64,000 nt of DNA from Gammaproteobacteria bacterium (GTDB lineage: Bacteria; Pseudomonadota; Gammaproteobacteria; Pseudomonadales; Pseudohongiellaceae): contig JABJIC010000031.1 of NCBI GenBank assembly GCA_018661465.1, positions 1 to 64,000 of the forward strand. The letters run 5' to 3'. The position numbers and the translations under genes were made by a program. Positions 8,210 to 17,410 of the stretch are shown here, piece by piece (the first letter of the stretch is position 1; the number at the start of each line of letters is the position of its first letter). The notes under the pieces were generated by a model. That model made no database searches and had not been told where the DNA came from. It saw nothing but the letters and a program-made list of their open reading frames with translations.

Positions 8210-9541
8210 ATGACCTCGGTCACAAGTGAAAAGACAAGTGAAAAGGCGGGTGAGACCTCTTCCGAGAACATTCCCATAAGCAAAAAAGAACGGATTCAAT
8301 CAATAGATACCCTTCGTGGTGTCGCAGTGTTTGGTATCCTGTTGATGAATATCATCGCTTTTGCTTATCCCTTCGCCGCCTATTCCAATCCCGCCGTAGA
8401 CGGTGCTACCCAAGGTCTGGATCTGTTTGCTTTCGCCTCCATGGACGTGATGGTGGAGGGCGCCATGCGTGCGCTGTTTTCCATGCTCTTTGGTGCCGGA
8501 ATGTTAATTTTTCTTAACAAACCCGGTGCAGATGAAGCGGTGGTCAAAGGTCTGTTCTATCGACGAACGGTTCTGTTGATTGGTTTTGGTCTGGTTAACG
8601 CCTATCTCTTTGTCTGGGTTGGGGACATCCTTTACGCCTACGGCGTTACCGGTTTATTGCTCTATTTCTTTCGTAATCTTGAAGCTAAGCGCTTGGCAAT
8701 CTACTCCATGTGCATGGTAGCCGTGCTTATGCTTCTACACTCCGGGTTGCATTTTAGTACTAAATTTCTTGAGTCCGAGGCAAATGTAATTACGTCTCTT
8801 CCTGCTGGTACAGAGCTCACCGTGGAACAGCAAGAATCATTAGACGCCTGGGATGCTTTTCTGGCGGGCCAGTCTGCTACACCGGAATTGATTGAAGAAG
8901 AAATGCAAATCAAGAAATCTGGATACGTAGATAATTTTATTCATGCCGCCGAAGAAAATATCTTTCTGCAAACCGTAGTTTTTGTAGCGTTTGTTGTGTG
9001 GGACGTGCTGTCCATGATGCTGCTTGGCATGGCCTGCTGGAAATGGGGGCTGTTCGATGCGTCGCGAAGCATGGGTTTCTATACAAAGCTAACTCTGATT
9101 AGTTTTGGTATTGGCATCCCAATCAATCTTCTGGAAACCATGGTCTTTATCAACAGTGGCTTCGATTTTCAGTGGGCGGCTAGTGCAAGGCCGAGTTATG
9201 ACATAGGCCGGCTCACTCTCGCCTTCGGTTATATCGGACTAGTAATGATGATCTGCAAGTCTGGTGTCCTCTCAGCATTTCGAAACGGCATGGCGGCGGT
9301 TGGGCAAATGGCACTTACCAACTATCTCTCTCAGTCCGTTATCTGTAATTTTATCTTCATGGGCTTTGGCCTGGGGCTGGTGGGAGAGCTGGCGCGTCAT
9401 CAGGTTTACTATGTGGTGTTTGGCGTCTGGCTATTCCATGTGGTCTTTTCGGTTTTCTGGCTGAAAAACTATCGTTTTGGTCCGGCAGAGTGGCTGTGGC
9501 GTAGCATGACCTATAAGAAAAAACAGGCGATGAAACTGTAG
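8210..9541 (+). CDS. DUF418 (YeiB-like) family multipass membrane protein
   Basis: 443 aa. After a charged Ser/Glu-rich N-terminus, the family signature RIQSIDTLRGVAVFGILLMN begins, related to the heparan/acyltransferase-3-like membrane fold, followed by FSMLFGAGM and about ten hydrophobic segments. The C-terminal DUF418 half has GQMALTNYLSQS and FRFGPAEWLWRSMTY, both characteristic. YeiB-like proteins are predicted inner-membrane transporters or acyltransferases with no firmly known substrate. Strong ribosome-binding site AGAGGAAAGGG. It diverges from the CMD gene over a 106-base shared promoter region. Confidence 0.87.
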   Translation: MTSVTSEKTSEKAGETSSENIPISKKERIQSIDTLRGVAVFGILLMNIIAFAYPFAAYSNPAVDGATQGLDLFAFASMDVMVEGAMRALFSMLFGAGMLIFLNKPGADEAVVKGLFYRRTVLLIGFGLVNAYLFVWVGDILYAYGVTGLLLYFFRNLEAKRLAIYSMCMVAVLMLLHSGLHFSTKFLESEANVITSLPAGTELTVEQQESLDAWDAFLAGQSATPELIEEEMQIKKSGYVDNFIHAAEENIFLQTVVFVAFVVWDVLSMMLLGMACWKWGLFDASRSMGFYTKLTLISFGIGIPINLLETMVFINSGFDFQWAASARPSYDIGRLTLAFGYIGLVMMICKSGVLSAFRNGMAAVGQMALTNYLSQSVICNFIFMGFGLGLVGELARHQVYYVVFGVWLFHVVFSVFWLKNYRFGPAEWLWRSMTYKKKQAMKL

Positions 9542-9742
9542 GCCTATTTTTTGTCTTAATGTGCTTTCCCTGTGCTGCATACCATTGTCAACGTCCAGGC
9601 AAAGGCGTACTATGCACGCCGGTTTCGACTAATTAATTCCAGTTCTCCCTGATCGCCCATTCTTTTCTTCCGCGATCCTCTTTTTAGTCCCAGCCACATC
9701 CAACTAAATTCTATTTGTCGCTCTTTCTCGAGTGTGGTCGTG

Positions 9743-11122
9743 ATGTTATTAGATCGAATACATTTTAGTCGTGACATAACCAGTGAACTGTTGAAAATCG
9801 CCCTGCCAATGGTGGTTTCTCAGGGCACTTTTGCAGTGATGATCTTCACCGACCGTTATTTCATGTCACAGATTGATCCAATCCATATGGCTGCTGCTCT
9901 CGGAGGAGGGGTGGCCTGCTTCTTCTCGTTCTGCTTTTTCTCAGGATTGTTTTCCTATTCCAATGCAATGTCAGCGCAGTATCTGGGTTCTGGCGAATAT
10001 AAAAAGTGCGCCAAGGTAGTTACCCAGGGATTTATCATGGTGGTACTCAGCATTCCATTGCTGATTCTGATTACCGTTGCTGTGTCGAGTTTGTTTGGTG
10101 CGATGGGCCACGATCCTACGCTGATAGATCTTGAGCAGAGATATTACAAACTTCTAATGCTGGGTGTGGTGATCACTCTGGCCAAGGTTTGCGTGTCATC
10201 TTATTTTGCGGGCATCGCCAGAACTAAAGTCGTGATGATCTGCGATGTGTGCGGTCTTATTCTTAATATACCGTTGTGTTATGCCATGGTTTTCGGTCGC
10301 TTCGGCTTTCCGGAAATGGGCATAGAGGGTGCTGCTCTCTCTACTATCATCTCGACACTTTTCGCCTTCATTCTATTTATGATGTTTTATCTTGCGAAAG
10401 AGCACCGTGAGAAATTTCATGTGCTGGAATCTTTTCATTTCGATAAAGGCATCTTCAAAAGATTTCTTAGACTGGGAGCTCCGTCAGGTGTGGAGATCTT
10501 CCTAAATGTTGCTGCCTTCAATTTGTTCTTGTTGATGTTTCAGGGCTACGGCATTGCCGAAGCGGCCTCTGCGGCTATCGTTTTTAATTGGGACATACTT
10601 TCATTTGTACCCATGATCGGAATCAATATCGGAATAATCAGCTTGATAGGGCGCTTCGTAGGTGCTCGCGACCTTGAACATGCAAATGCAGTTATGACCG
10701 CTGGATTTATATTGGCGCTTAGTTACTCCGCCGTTCTGGCGCTTATCTTCATTACCTTCCGCTTCCCGCTTGTGGAGGTGTTCGCACCGCCGCAAGGTGA
10801 TTTTTCAGACATAAGGGAAATGGCTGGCTACATGATGGTTGGACTTAGCTGCTATGCCATGGCTGATGCGCTTATTCTGGTTTCCGGAGGCGTGCTCAGA
10901 GGCGCAGGGGATACAGCATGGCTGATGAAGGTATCCACGTTCCTGCATTGGGCAATGTTGGTAGCTCAATACTTTGTCATTCGCGTGTTCGAATTCGGGC
11001 CCAAGGTATCCTGGGTCGTATTCTGTCTGCTGATCGTGTCTATCGCGGTTGTCTTGATGTATCGCCTGCGACAGGGTCATTGGCGCGACGCCGACGCTCT
11101 CGATCGGGTAATGGCTGAGTAG
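9743..11122 (+). CDS. MATE family multidrug/sodium efflux transporter
   Basis: 459 aa from ATG 9743; a GTG at 9734 in frame would add three residues and neither has a clear Shine-Dalgarno. About twelve hydrophobic segments occur in two homologous halves. The MATE N-domain (ELLKIALPMVVSQGTFAVMIFTDRYF) and the repeated start of the second half (FKRFLRLGAPSGVEIFLNV) are visible. MATE proteins export cationic drugs or metabolites in exchange for Na+ or H+. The gene is monocistronic, and the 192-base gap before it shows no clear terminator. The substrate cannot be predicted. Confidence 0.9.
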   Translation: MLLDRIHFSRDITSELLKIALPMVVSQGTFAVMIFTDRYFMSQIDPIHMAAALGGGVACFFSFCFFSGLFSYSNAMSAQYLGSGEYKKCAKVVTQGFIMVVLSIPLLILITVAVSSLFGAMGHDPTLIDLEQRYYKLLMLGVVITLAKVCVSSYFAGIARTKVVMICDVCGLILNIPLCYAMVFGRFGFPEMGIEGAALSTIISTLFAFILFMMFYLAKEHREKFHVLESFHFDKGIFKRFLRLGAPSGVEIFLNVAAFNLFLLMFQGYGIAEAASAAIVFNWDILSFVPMIGINIGIISLIGRFVGARDLEHANAVMTAGFILALSYSAVLALIFITFRFPLVEVFAPPQGDFSDIREMAGYMMVGLSCYAMADALILVSGGVLRGAGDTAWLMKVSTFLHWAMLVAQYFVIRVFEFGPKVSWVVFCLLIVSIAVVLMYRLRQGHWRDADALDRVMAE

Positions 11123-11354
11123 GCTGCTCCCCGCTAGCACTCTTGAACAGTCTTTCCCGCTCTTCCTCACTCAATTTATCCCGTGCAGCCTTGCAAACCC
11201 ATTCCAAGGCGACTTGCAGCATGATCAGCTTGCAGGTACCTTCTTGAAAAGAGATACAATCGCCTATTGCTGATTGTGTCGAATTCCTGACAAGAATCCC
11301 GCGTTTGGTAAAAGCTCCGGGGTTCGGTAATAAAAATAAAAAAGAGAGTGCCCC

Positions 11355-12578
11355 ATGAAGAAGCTGACTATCTCCCTGATTCTATTATTCGCAACCGCTG
11401 TGTCTACTCTGCAATTAGTATATTCCCAATCCGGCACCAATAACTCTGGCAGCTATTCACAAGATCTGCTCAATACCAAGCGAGTTTTTTCTCAAGGCCT
11501 GGCAGATGCCATCGGCCAACCGTTTCGCGGTGTTGCTACTTCAGCTGGCGTGATGGATGGCTTGTTTCCTATTCGCTCCACAGGAGTTTCAACAGCAGCG
11601 ATAAAATCGGCGGCGGATACTTTTCTCGATACGCTAAGTGATGGTGAACTCAGCCGCACCCATTACGCAATAGATGATCCGGAATGGCGCAACTGGTCAA
11701 ACGTGGATGTGGGAATCTTTTCCCGTCACGGCGTTAGTCTGGAAGAAATGTCAGAACTACAAAAAGCAGCAGCATGGAGTCTTCTTGAAGCCTCATTGAG
11801 TCCTGAAGGCATGGATCAGACCAGGTCTGTCATGCGCACCGAACAGGCTCTTCTTGAAATTAATAAGGAACCTCTTCGTTACGGTGTCGAAAAATACTAT
11901 TTCACCATCATGGGTATTCCCTCCAACGATGAACCCTGGGGTTGGCAGTTGGATGGTCACCATCTGGTGCTTAATTTCTTCGTTCTCGGTGATCAGGTGG
12001 TCATGACTCCTGCGTTTTGGGGAGGCGAGCCGGTTCTCACTGAAACCGGTATGTATGCCGGCAATGTAATTATGCAGGACGAACAGAACGTTGGGCTGGA
12101 GTTCATGCAGTCTCTGAATAACTCCCAGCAAACTAGCGCCACCATTAACCCGGACAAGACCCGCAATAATCAACTGGCTGCGGCTAATGCGGACAATATC
12201 ACCCTGGACTATGAAGGCCTGAAAGGGGATGCGCTGAATAGCTCCCAGAAGCTAGGTCTGTTGAATTTGATACGGGTGTATATAGGTAATCTTCGAGAGC
12301 CCCACGCCGATGTCACCATGGATGAGATCGGTCAGCATATTGACGACACTTATTTTACTTGGATCGGTAACGCTGAAGACGACTCGGTGTTTTACTATCG
12401 CATTCAGAGCCCGGTGATATTGATCGAGTTTGATCATCAGAACCCCGTGGGCACTACAGCCATAAACCCACCGGGCACGCCTACCCGTGATCATATTCAC
12501 ACTGTTGTGCGTACGCCGAATGGTAACGACTATGGTAAGGATTTGCTGGCTCAACATCTTCAAGCCCATCCTCACTAA
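11355..12578 (+). CDS. DUF3500 domain exported protein
   Basis: 407 aa with a signal peptide (MKKLTISLILLFATAVSTLQ). The body matches the DUF3500 family: FRGVATSAGVMDGLFPIRSTG, the paired WGWQLDGHHLVLNF motif, and a C-terminal FDHQNP..HIHTVVRTPNGNDYG segment rich in His and Asp. This could be a metal site, but no enzyme activity is established for the family to my knowledge. It is followed 78 bases later by gamma-glutamyltransferase on the same strand with no obvious terminator, so the two may be co-transcribed. Site AGAGAG precedes the ATG. Confidence 0.85.
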   Translation: MKKLTISLILLFATAVSTLQLVYSQSGTNNSGSYSQDLLNTKRVFSQGLADAIGQPFRGVATSAGVMDGLFPIRSTGVSTAAIKSAADTFLDTLSDGELSRTHYAIDDPEWRNWSNVDVGIFSRHGVSLEEMSELQKAAAWSLLEASLSPEGMDQTRSVMRTEQALLEINKEPLRYGVEKYYFTIMGIPSNDEPWGWQLDGHHLVLNFFVLGDQVVMTPAFWGGEPVLTETGMYAGNVIMQDEQNVGLEFMQSLNNSQQTSATINPDKTRNNQLAAANADNITLDYEGLKGDALNSSQKLGLLNLIRVYIGNLREPHADVTMDEIGQHIDDTYFTWIGNAEDDSVFYYRIQSPVILIEFDHQNPVGTTAINPPGTPTRDHIHTVVRTPNGNDYGKDLLAQHLQAHPH

Positions 12579-12656
12579 TTGGATGTAACTTAAAAACACA
12601 ATAACTAACAAAATAAAAAGCATAGCAAAAACTTTTTTGATCGGGAGAGGTATTAA

Positions 12657-14504
12657 ATGCAAAGCAAAGCGAACAAGTCGAAGACAATGAATAAGGCTTT
12701 CCTCGGTCTGGTACTTTCTCCACTGTTTGCTCTACCTCTTGTGGCGGATGCGCAGTCTCCCAATGCTTTCGGTATTCCCAGTGAGAAGATCAGCAACCCC
12801 GCTGCCAATGTGGTGGCGGCTGCCGGTTCAAGAGGGCAAGGATGGTTAGCTCAAGGCCGTTCAGAAGTAATTGCCAGACACGGCATGGTGGCAACCAGTG
12901 ATCCTATAGCCGCCCAAGCTGGGCTGGAAATACTACGCGGTGGTGGTAATGCCATCGATGCTGCGGTCGCCGCTGCGGCGGTACTGGATGTGACTTCTCA
13001 GAACGATACCGGTATTGCTGGAGACTTATTCGCGCTGGTTTGGAGCGCGGAAGATAAAAAACTCTACGCGCTGAATTCAGCAGGTTGGGCTCCTTCTGGC
13101 TGGACACCTGAATTCTTTAGGGAAGAGCTGGGCTTGGATAGAGTGCCTGGAAATGGAGTCAATGCGGCGACAGTTCCTGGAGCAATCTCCGGTTACGATG
13201 CCTTGCTAAATCGCTTCGGTACTCTTGGCTTCGAGGAAACTTTCGAACGCGCGGCTCAATTGGCCGAAGAAGGATGGGGGCAAGCAGAACGTCGGCATCA
13301 GGATTTAGGCAGCGTAGTTAACAAATTAAGAAACGATGTGGACTCCAACGAAGTCTTTCTAAACGACGGTGAAGTTCCTCCTCTTTACAGCATCATTCGA
13401 AATCCTGATTTGGCAGATGCATTGAGACTGATCCAAAGAGAAGGTCGTGATGCTTTCTATAAGGGAGATATTGCCGATGCCCTCGTTGCCAAAGTGCAGG
13501 CCGAAGGTGGGGTAATGAATCATGCAGACCTTGCCGAGTATGAATCCGAGTGGATAGAACCCATCACCACTAATTATCACGGCTATGACATTTTCCAGCT
13601 ACCACCACCGGGGCAGGGCTTCGCCGCTCTGGAAATGCTGAATATCCTGGAAGTATGCGCACCGGTTCACGGCCTGAATTTAAGTTCATTAGGCCCCTCT
13701 AATCCGGATTACTGGCATTTCATGGTTGAGGCCAAGAAGCTGGCGTACTCTGACCTTCAGGCTTATAACGGCGACCCTTTGTTCTCCGACATTCCCGTCG
13801 AGCGACTGCTTTCCAAGTCCTATGCAGCGGGTCTGTGTGATCGCATTGATATGGACGCAGCATCCGAGCCTTCAATCAAAGGCGGTCTGAACGGCGGCAC
13901 TATCTATCTAACCACCGCCGACAGATGGGGGAATATGGTGTCCCTCATTCACAGCATCTTCTCGGTATATGGCAGTGGAGTAACCATCCCTCCTTACGGC
14001 ATGATGCTGCATAACCGGGGCGTAGCGTTTTCCCTCGATGAAGATCACCCCAATATAGTAGCGCCGCGAAAGCGTCCCTTCCATTCCATTATCGCGGGCT
14101 TTGTTATGCAGGACGGCGAGCCTCTAATGACCTTTGGAAACATGGGAGGTTCGGTTCAGCCGGAGACTCACGCGCAACATATGGTGAATGTTATAGATCA
14201 CGGTATGAATGTGCAGATGACCACCGATGCTGCTCGATTCACTCACAGTCAGAATAGCAATGTGCTTTCGCTGGAGGATAATCTCTATAGTCTGGTTGGC
14301 AGATCACTAGAGGCGAAGGGGCATGATGTGCGTTCGGTTAATGGCGGCCGTGTGGGCGGTTATCAGGGGATCCTGTTTACTAAAGACCCGTCATTACCAG
14401 AGCCGGTATATTCTCAACAAAGTATTGATACAGATGCGCCGGTAAATGGTGTTTACCGTGGCGGATCAGATCATAGAAAAGATGGGGCGGCTGTTGGCTG
14501 GTAG
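12657..14504 (+). CDS. ggt: Gamma-glutamyltransferase (Ntn hydrolase), exported
   Basis: 615 aa precursor with an N-terminal signal sequence ending near VADAQS. Gamma-glutamyltransferases self-cleave in the periplasm before a catalytic Thr; here this is Thr415 in LNGGTIYLTTADRWGN, aligned to E. coli Thr391 by the conserved D..GN spacing. Upstream, NDTGIAGDLFALVW and the NAATVPGAISGYDAL block are family features; downstream, the small subunit carries GSGVTIPPYGMMLHNRG and GNMGGSVQPETH. The enzyme hydrolyses or transfers gamma-glutamyl groups from glutathione-type peptides. The IY residues after the Thr differ from the usual TH, suggesting a divergent subfamily. Start ATG 12657 has GGGAGAGG; an internal ATG at 12687 is an alternative. 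Confidence 0.92.
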   Translation: MQSKANKSKTMNKAFLGLVLSPLFALPLVADAQSPNAFGIPSEKISNPAANVVAAAGSRGQGWLAQGRSEVIARHGMVATSDPIAAQAGLEILRGGGNAIDAAVAAAAVLDVTSQNDTGIAGDLFALVWSAEDKKLYALNSAGWAPSGWTPEFFREELGLDRVPGNGVNAATVPGAISGYDALLNRFGTLGFEETFERAAQLAEEGWGQAERRHQDLGSVVNKLRNDVDSNEVFLNDGEVPPLYSIIRNPDLADALRLIQREGRDAFYKGDIADALVAKVQAEGGVMNHADLAEYESEWIEPITTNYHGYDIFQLPPPGQGFAALEMLNILEVCAPVHGLNLSSLGPSNPDYWHFMVEAKKLAYSDLQAYNGDPLFSDIPVERLLSKSYAAGLCDRIDMDAASEPSIKGGLNGGTIYLTTADRWGNMVSLIHSIFSVYGSGVTIPPYGMMLHNRGVAFSLDEDHPNIVAPRKRPFHSIIAGFVMQDGEPLMTFGNMGGSVQPETHAQHMVNVIDHGMNVQMTTDAARFTHSQNSNVLSLEDNLYSLVGRSLEAKGHDVRSVNGGRVGGYQGILFTKDPSLPEPVYSQQSIDTDAPVNGVYRGGSDHRKDGAAVGW

Positions 14505-14536
14505 CGAGTGAAGCGGTCTGTGCAGAGATTTTTTCT

Positions 14537-14744
14537 TAAGTCCGCTGAGGGCTCTTTATTAGGTCCGCTGAAGGCTCTTTATTAGGTCCGCTGAAGGCTC
14601 TTTATTAGGTCTGCTGAGGGCTCTTTATTAGGTCTGCTGAGGGCTCTTTATTAGGTCTGCTGAGGGCTCTCTATTAGGTCCGCTGAAGGCTCTTTATTAG
14701 GTCTGCTGAGGGCTCTCTATTATAGGTCTACTGGGGCTTTTCAT
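14537..14744. repeat. 23-bp tandem repeat array, eight clear units plus a decayed ninth
   Basis: Units of 23 bases, consensus TAGGTCYGCTGARGGCTCTYTAT, run head to tail: 14537-14559, 14560-14582, 14583-14605, 14606-14628, 14629-14651, 14652-14674, 14675-14697, 14698-14720, then a degenerate 24-base unit to 14744 and a trace beyond. Two variants alternate irregularly (CCGCTGAAGG and CTGCTGAGGG, changing together), which points to slippage or unequal exchange of blocks. The unit length is not a multiple of three and the array lies between genes (14505-14840), so it is not coding. There are no spacers, so it is not CRISPR. Confidence 0.95.
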
Positions 14745-14840
14745 TAAATTCGCTGAAGAGCATCGTTAAAGGCTCTGCCCAGCGTACATGATAGCTTATG
14801 CGCGGCTTCAGCGGTGCAGTACTGAAAGCCTAAAGTAGGC

Positions 14841-15209
14841 TCAAGCTACTTTATATAGATATTGATGGTCGAAATTCCGTTCAAAGCCATCTATCCACTT
14901 ATAGAGATGTTCATCTCTTCCTTCTTCGAAGTTAACACCAATAATATGTTCGCCATTGCGGTCTTCAACCCAACGCACCACGCCCTTCAATACATACATA
15001 GTAAAAGGGTTGCTAATGCCAATGGTGATACTGATTCCAGTTCCAATGGGCAGCGCCAGGTTTGTTCTACTCCGAAGTCCGTGGGGGGAGAAATCAGTCG
15101 CTTCGCAGGGAATTGATGCATCGACTACTTCGGGTCGCTCATCGCACTCATGAACATGGACAAAGATGGCAACGGTTCGGTTAATTCGGTCTTCGATGCG
15201 CTTTTCCAT
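14841..15209 (-). CDS. PilZ domain protein (putative c-di-GMP receptor)
   Basis: 122 aa, a single PilZ domain. The N-terminal arginine segment (MEKRIEDRINR, RxxxR-type) and ATDFSPHGLR ([D/N]xSxxG) are the two c-di-GMP-binding motifs; the loop before them is longer than usual. No signal peptide or membrane segment, so a cytoplasmic adaptor. Strong site AAGGAGTT before the ATG. A diguanylate cyclase lies 13 kb away at 28.0 kb and could supply the ligand, but no partner gene shows which process is controlled. Confidence 0.88.
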   Translation of the reverse strand: MEKRIEDRINRTVAIFVHVHECDERPEVVDASIPCEATDFSPHGLRSRTNLALPIGTGISITIGISNPFTMYVLKGVVRWVEDRNGEHIIGVNFEEGRDEHLYKWIDGFERNFDHQYLYKVA

Positions 15210-15391
15210 GGGGAACTCCTTGAGAGAAGCCCTAATGTATTCCGTCTATCAGGCGCTGGCAATTTGTATCGATTGGAAACGCAAACTGGTTCGCATTTTG
15301 TTTTTTAATTCATTGGAAAATCAATCACCAGTTAATATCTGGCGACTGATTTTTCACAGTGAATCATCATTAAAATTAAATCTGATAGCTC

Positions 15392-17233
15392 TTAGTTAGG
15401 CAGTCGGAAAGTCATCAAATCATCGGTAGCGCTAATAACGATGTATTGATTGCCATCACTTCCCAGATAAGTCATGGGGTTGGCATTACCTCTTGCCGGA
15501 AGCAGGACTTCCCAATATTGGTTGCCGGTTCGTGTGTCCAGCGCCCGTAGTCGATTGTCATCTGTCGCAGCAATAAACAGTAAGTCACTCGCTGTCACCA
15601 GCACGGCTGCTCTTCCCGGTCGTCCTGTATTTTGACGACCTTCAGGTAAGCTTTCGGTAACGCCAACGGCCTGTCGCCAGGCTATTTCACCGGTTGTGGT
15701 ATCAACGGCACTCAAAGTCCCCCAGGGTGGTTTCTGACAGGGCAGGCGCATATCTCCAACTTGGGCGTCGAAGCTTGCAGGACGCGGGCTTCGGCGTTGA
15801 AAGGGATAATCAGCTCCGTCTTCGGCTTCTTCCATCCAGCCAAAGGTGCCGATGTTAGCAGCGAACACAAACAGGTATTCAGAGTTGGGGTCAAATGCAG
15901 CTCCGCCCCAATTGGGACCGCCAACCAGGCCTGGGAAAAGTAGAGTTGTATTGTCTCCGGAGCCAGCTGGGCGGTATGTCCATGGTGTGAACGCGCCTTG
16001 ATTAATTATTTGCCCCGCATTCGCTACCACCTCGGCGCAGGCCGCTGCGTGTTCAGCTGAGGTATCTGCCGCAGTGACCAGGTCCGATGGCGAATAACTC
16101 ACTCTTGCCATTGGTGGAGTGATACTTGGTATTGGCTGGGTAGGAGACGTTTCTTCACCTGGCACATCACTGGCAGGCATGGCTCTCTCTTCAACATCGT
16201 AAATAGGCTCACCGGTTTCCCGATTCAAAATATAGAGATAACCTGATTTAGTGGTTACTCCCAGCGCAGGTGTATCACCTATATTAAACAGCGATGGTGG
16301 TGCAGGTGGATCATGATCCCATAGATCATGATGAATGGTTTGAAAGTGCCATTTGTATTCGCCGCTATGAATGTCTACGGCAACCAATGAATTTGCAAAC
16401 AGATTGTTGCCGGCTCGATCTCCGCCATAGCCAAATGGAATGGGTGAAGCCAGGGGAATAAACAGCAGGTCTCGTTCAGCATCTACTGTGAAGTAAAATG
16501 GCCAGGCATTAGCGCCGAGCCGACCTATCCAGCTATCACCTTCCCAGGTTTCATGTCCCAGGCTTCCCGGTTGTGGCACGGAATTGAATTCCCACACCTT
16601 CTCACCACTGAGCACATCGAAGCCTCTGGCATTGCCTATGCCACCGATGGCGCCGCGGGGAGTGTTAGCTCCAACCACGATAATATTATCGTAAACCATG
16701 GGTACTGAGTTGTAGGGAATGATCATATCGATTTCGCCGGACTGACCAAATTCCGAAACGATGGAACCAGTTGCCGCATCTAAACTGACCAGGCGCCTGC
16801 TTGAGGTGAAGAGTATTCGAGGGTTATGGGAAGAATCACCTGGCCAATAAGAAACACCTCGTCTGGAGGGTGTGCCTTCACTTAGCTGGTGCCGCCAGAT
16901 CTCCTGTCCCGAAACGGGATCAAGCGCGACGACTCGGTCGCCAGCGGGGACATACATAATGCCGTTCACAACAATTGGTGTGGCCTGAGAATTCGGGCCT
17001 CTGGCATTCTCGTCTTCGGAGCGAAGCGAATAGGACCAGGCAACTTGTAGGTCTGCCACATTATCTTGATTGATCTGATCGAGCGGGGAAAACCCGGTGC
17101 CTGCTAGATTGCCACGATACTGGCCCCACTCTGTCCCCGAGGATATGGCATCGGCCTGTTGTGCTACCACTGGGACAGCTAAGGCCCATAGTAGAATGCT
17201 GCCAATTACTGTGGCGGAACGATGGAGCGGCAT
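15392..17233 (-). CDS. PQQ-dependent (quinoprotein) dehydrogenase, exported
   Basis: 613 aa with a signal peptide (MPLHRSATVIGSILLWALAVPVVAQQA). The mature N-terminus EWGQYRGNLAGTGFSPLDQINQ and repeated W-motif blades (GVMYVPAGDRVVALDPVSGQEIW type) form the eight-bladed PQQ propeller; GGPNWGGAAFDP and the two-Cys segment near MRLPC fit the glucose/polyol dehydrogenase-like class. There is no C-terminal heme domain and no membrane anchor, so electrons must pass to a separate acceptor. It oxidises alcohols or sugars in the periplasm; the substrate is unknown and no pqq synthesis genes are in the window. Site AGAGGTAA precedes the ATG. Confidence 0.9.
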   Translation of the reverse strand: MPLHRSATVIGSILLWALAVPVVAQQADAISSGTEWGQYRGNLAGTGFSPLDQINQDNVADLQVAWSYSLRSEDENARGPNSQATPIVVNGIMYVPAGDRVVALDPVSGQEIWRHQLSEGTPSRRGVSYWPGDSSHNPRILFTSSRRLVSLDAATGSIVSEFGQSGEIDMIIPYNSVPMVYDNIIVVGANTPRGAIGGIGNARGFDVLSGEKVWEFNSVPQPGSLGHETWEGDSWIGRLGANAWPFYFTVDAERDLLFIPLASPIPFGYGGDRAGNNLFANSLVAVDIHSGEYKWHFQTIHHDLWDHDPPAPPSLFNIGDTPALGVTTKSGYLYILNRETGEPIYDVEERAMPASDVPGEETSPTQPIPSITPPMARVSYSPSDLVTAADTSAEHAAACAEVVANAGQIINQGAFTPWTYRPAGSGDNTTLLFPGLVGGPNWGGAAFDPNSEYLFVFAANIGTFGWMEEAEDGADYPFQRRSPRPASFDAQVGDMRLPCQKPPWGTLSAVDTTTGEIAWRQAVGVTESLPEGRQNTGRPGRAAVLVTASDLLFIAATDDNRLRALDTRTGNQYWEVLLPARGNANPMTYLGSDGNQYIVISATDDLMTFRLPN

Positions 17234-17410
17234 AGTGTTACCTCTTTGTTTTTGTTCTTTTCTCTGTTCGTTTAACTGTTCGTTTATACATGCGAGCTGT
17301 CAGTTTACAGAATCAATGGCTTTTGTATCCAGTACTGTGTTCCGTTTGCATCAATAAAATAGTACTCTTTCGCCAGTTTTTGATTCCATTCCCTAAATTG
17401 GTTTTTCCTT

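Noticed and set aside
8104-8283. 60-codon N-terminal extension of the CMD-family protein
   Set aside because: It overlaps the divergent DUF418 gene and would bury the clear signal peptide that begins at the ATG at 8103.
12252-12662. Minus-strand frame of 136 codons across the end of the DUF3500 gene
   Set aside because: It is antisense to a recognised coding region, has no ribosome site and no family pattern.
14537-14744. CRISPR array
   Set aside because: The repeats are contiguous with no spacers, and no cas genes are in the window.
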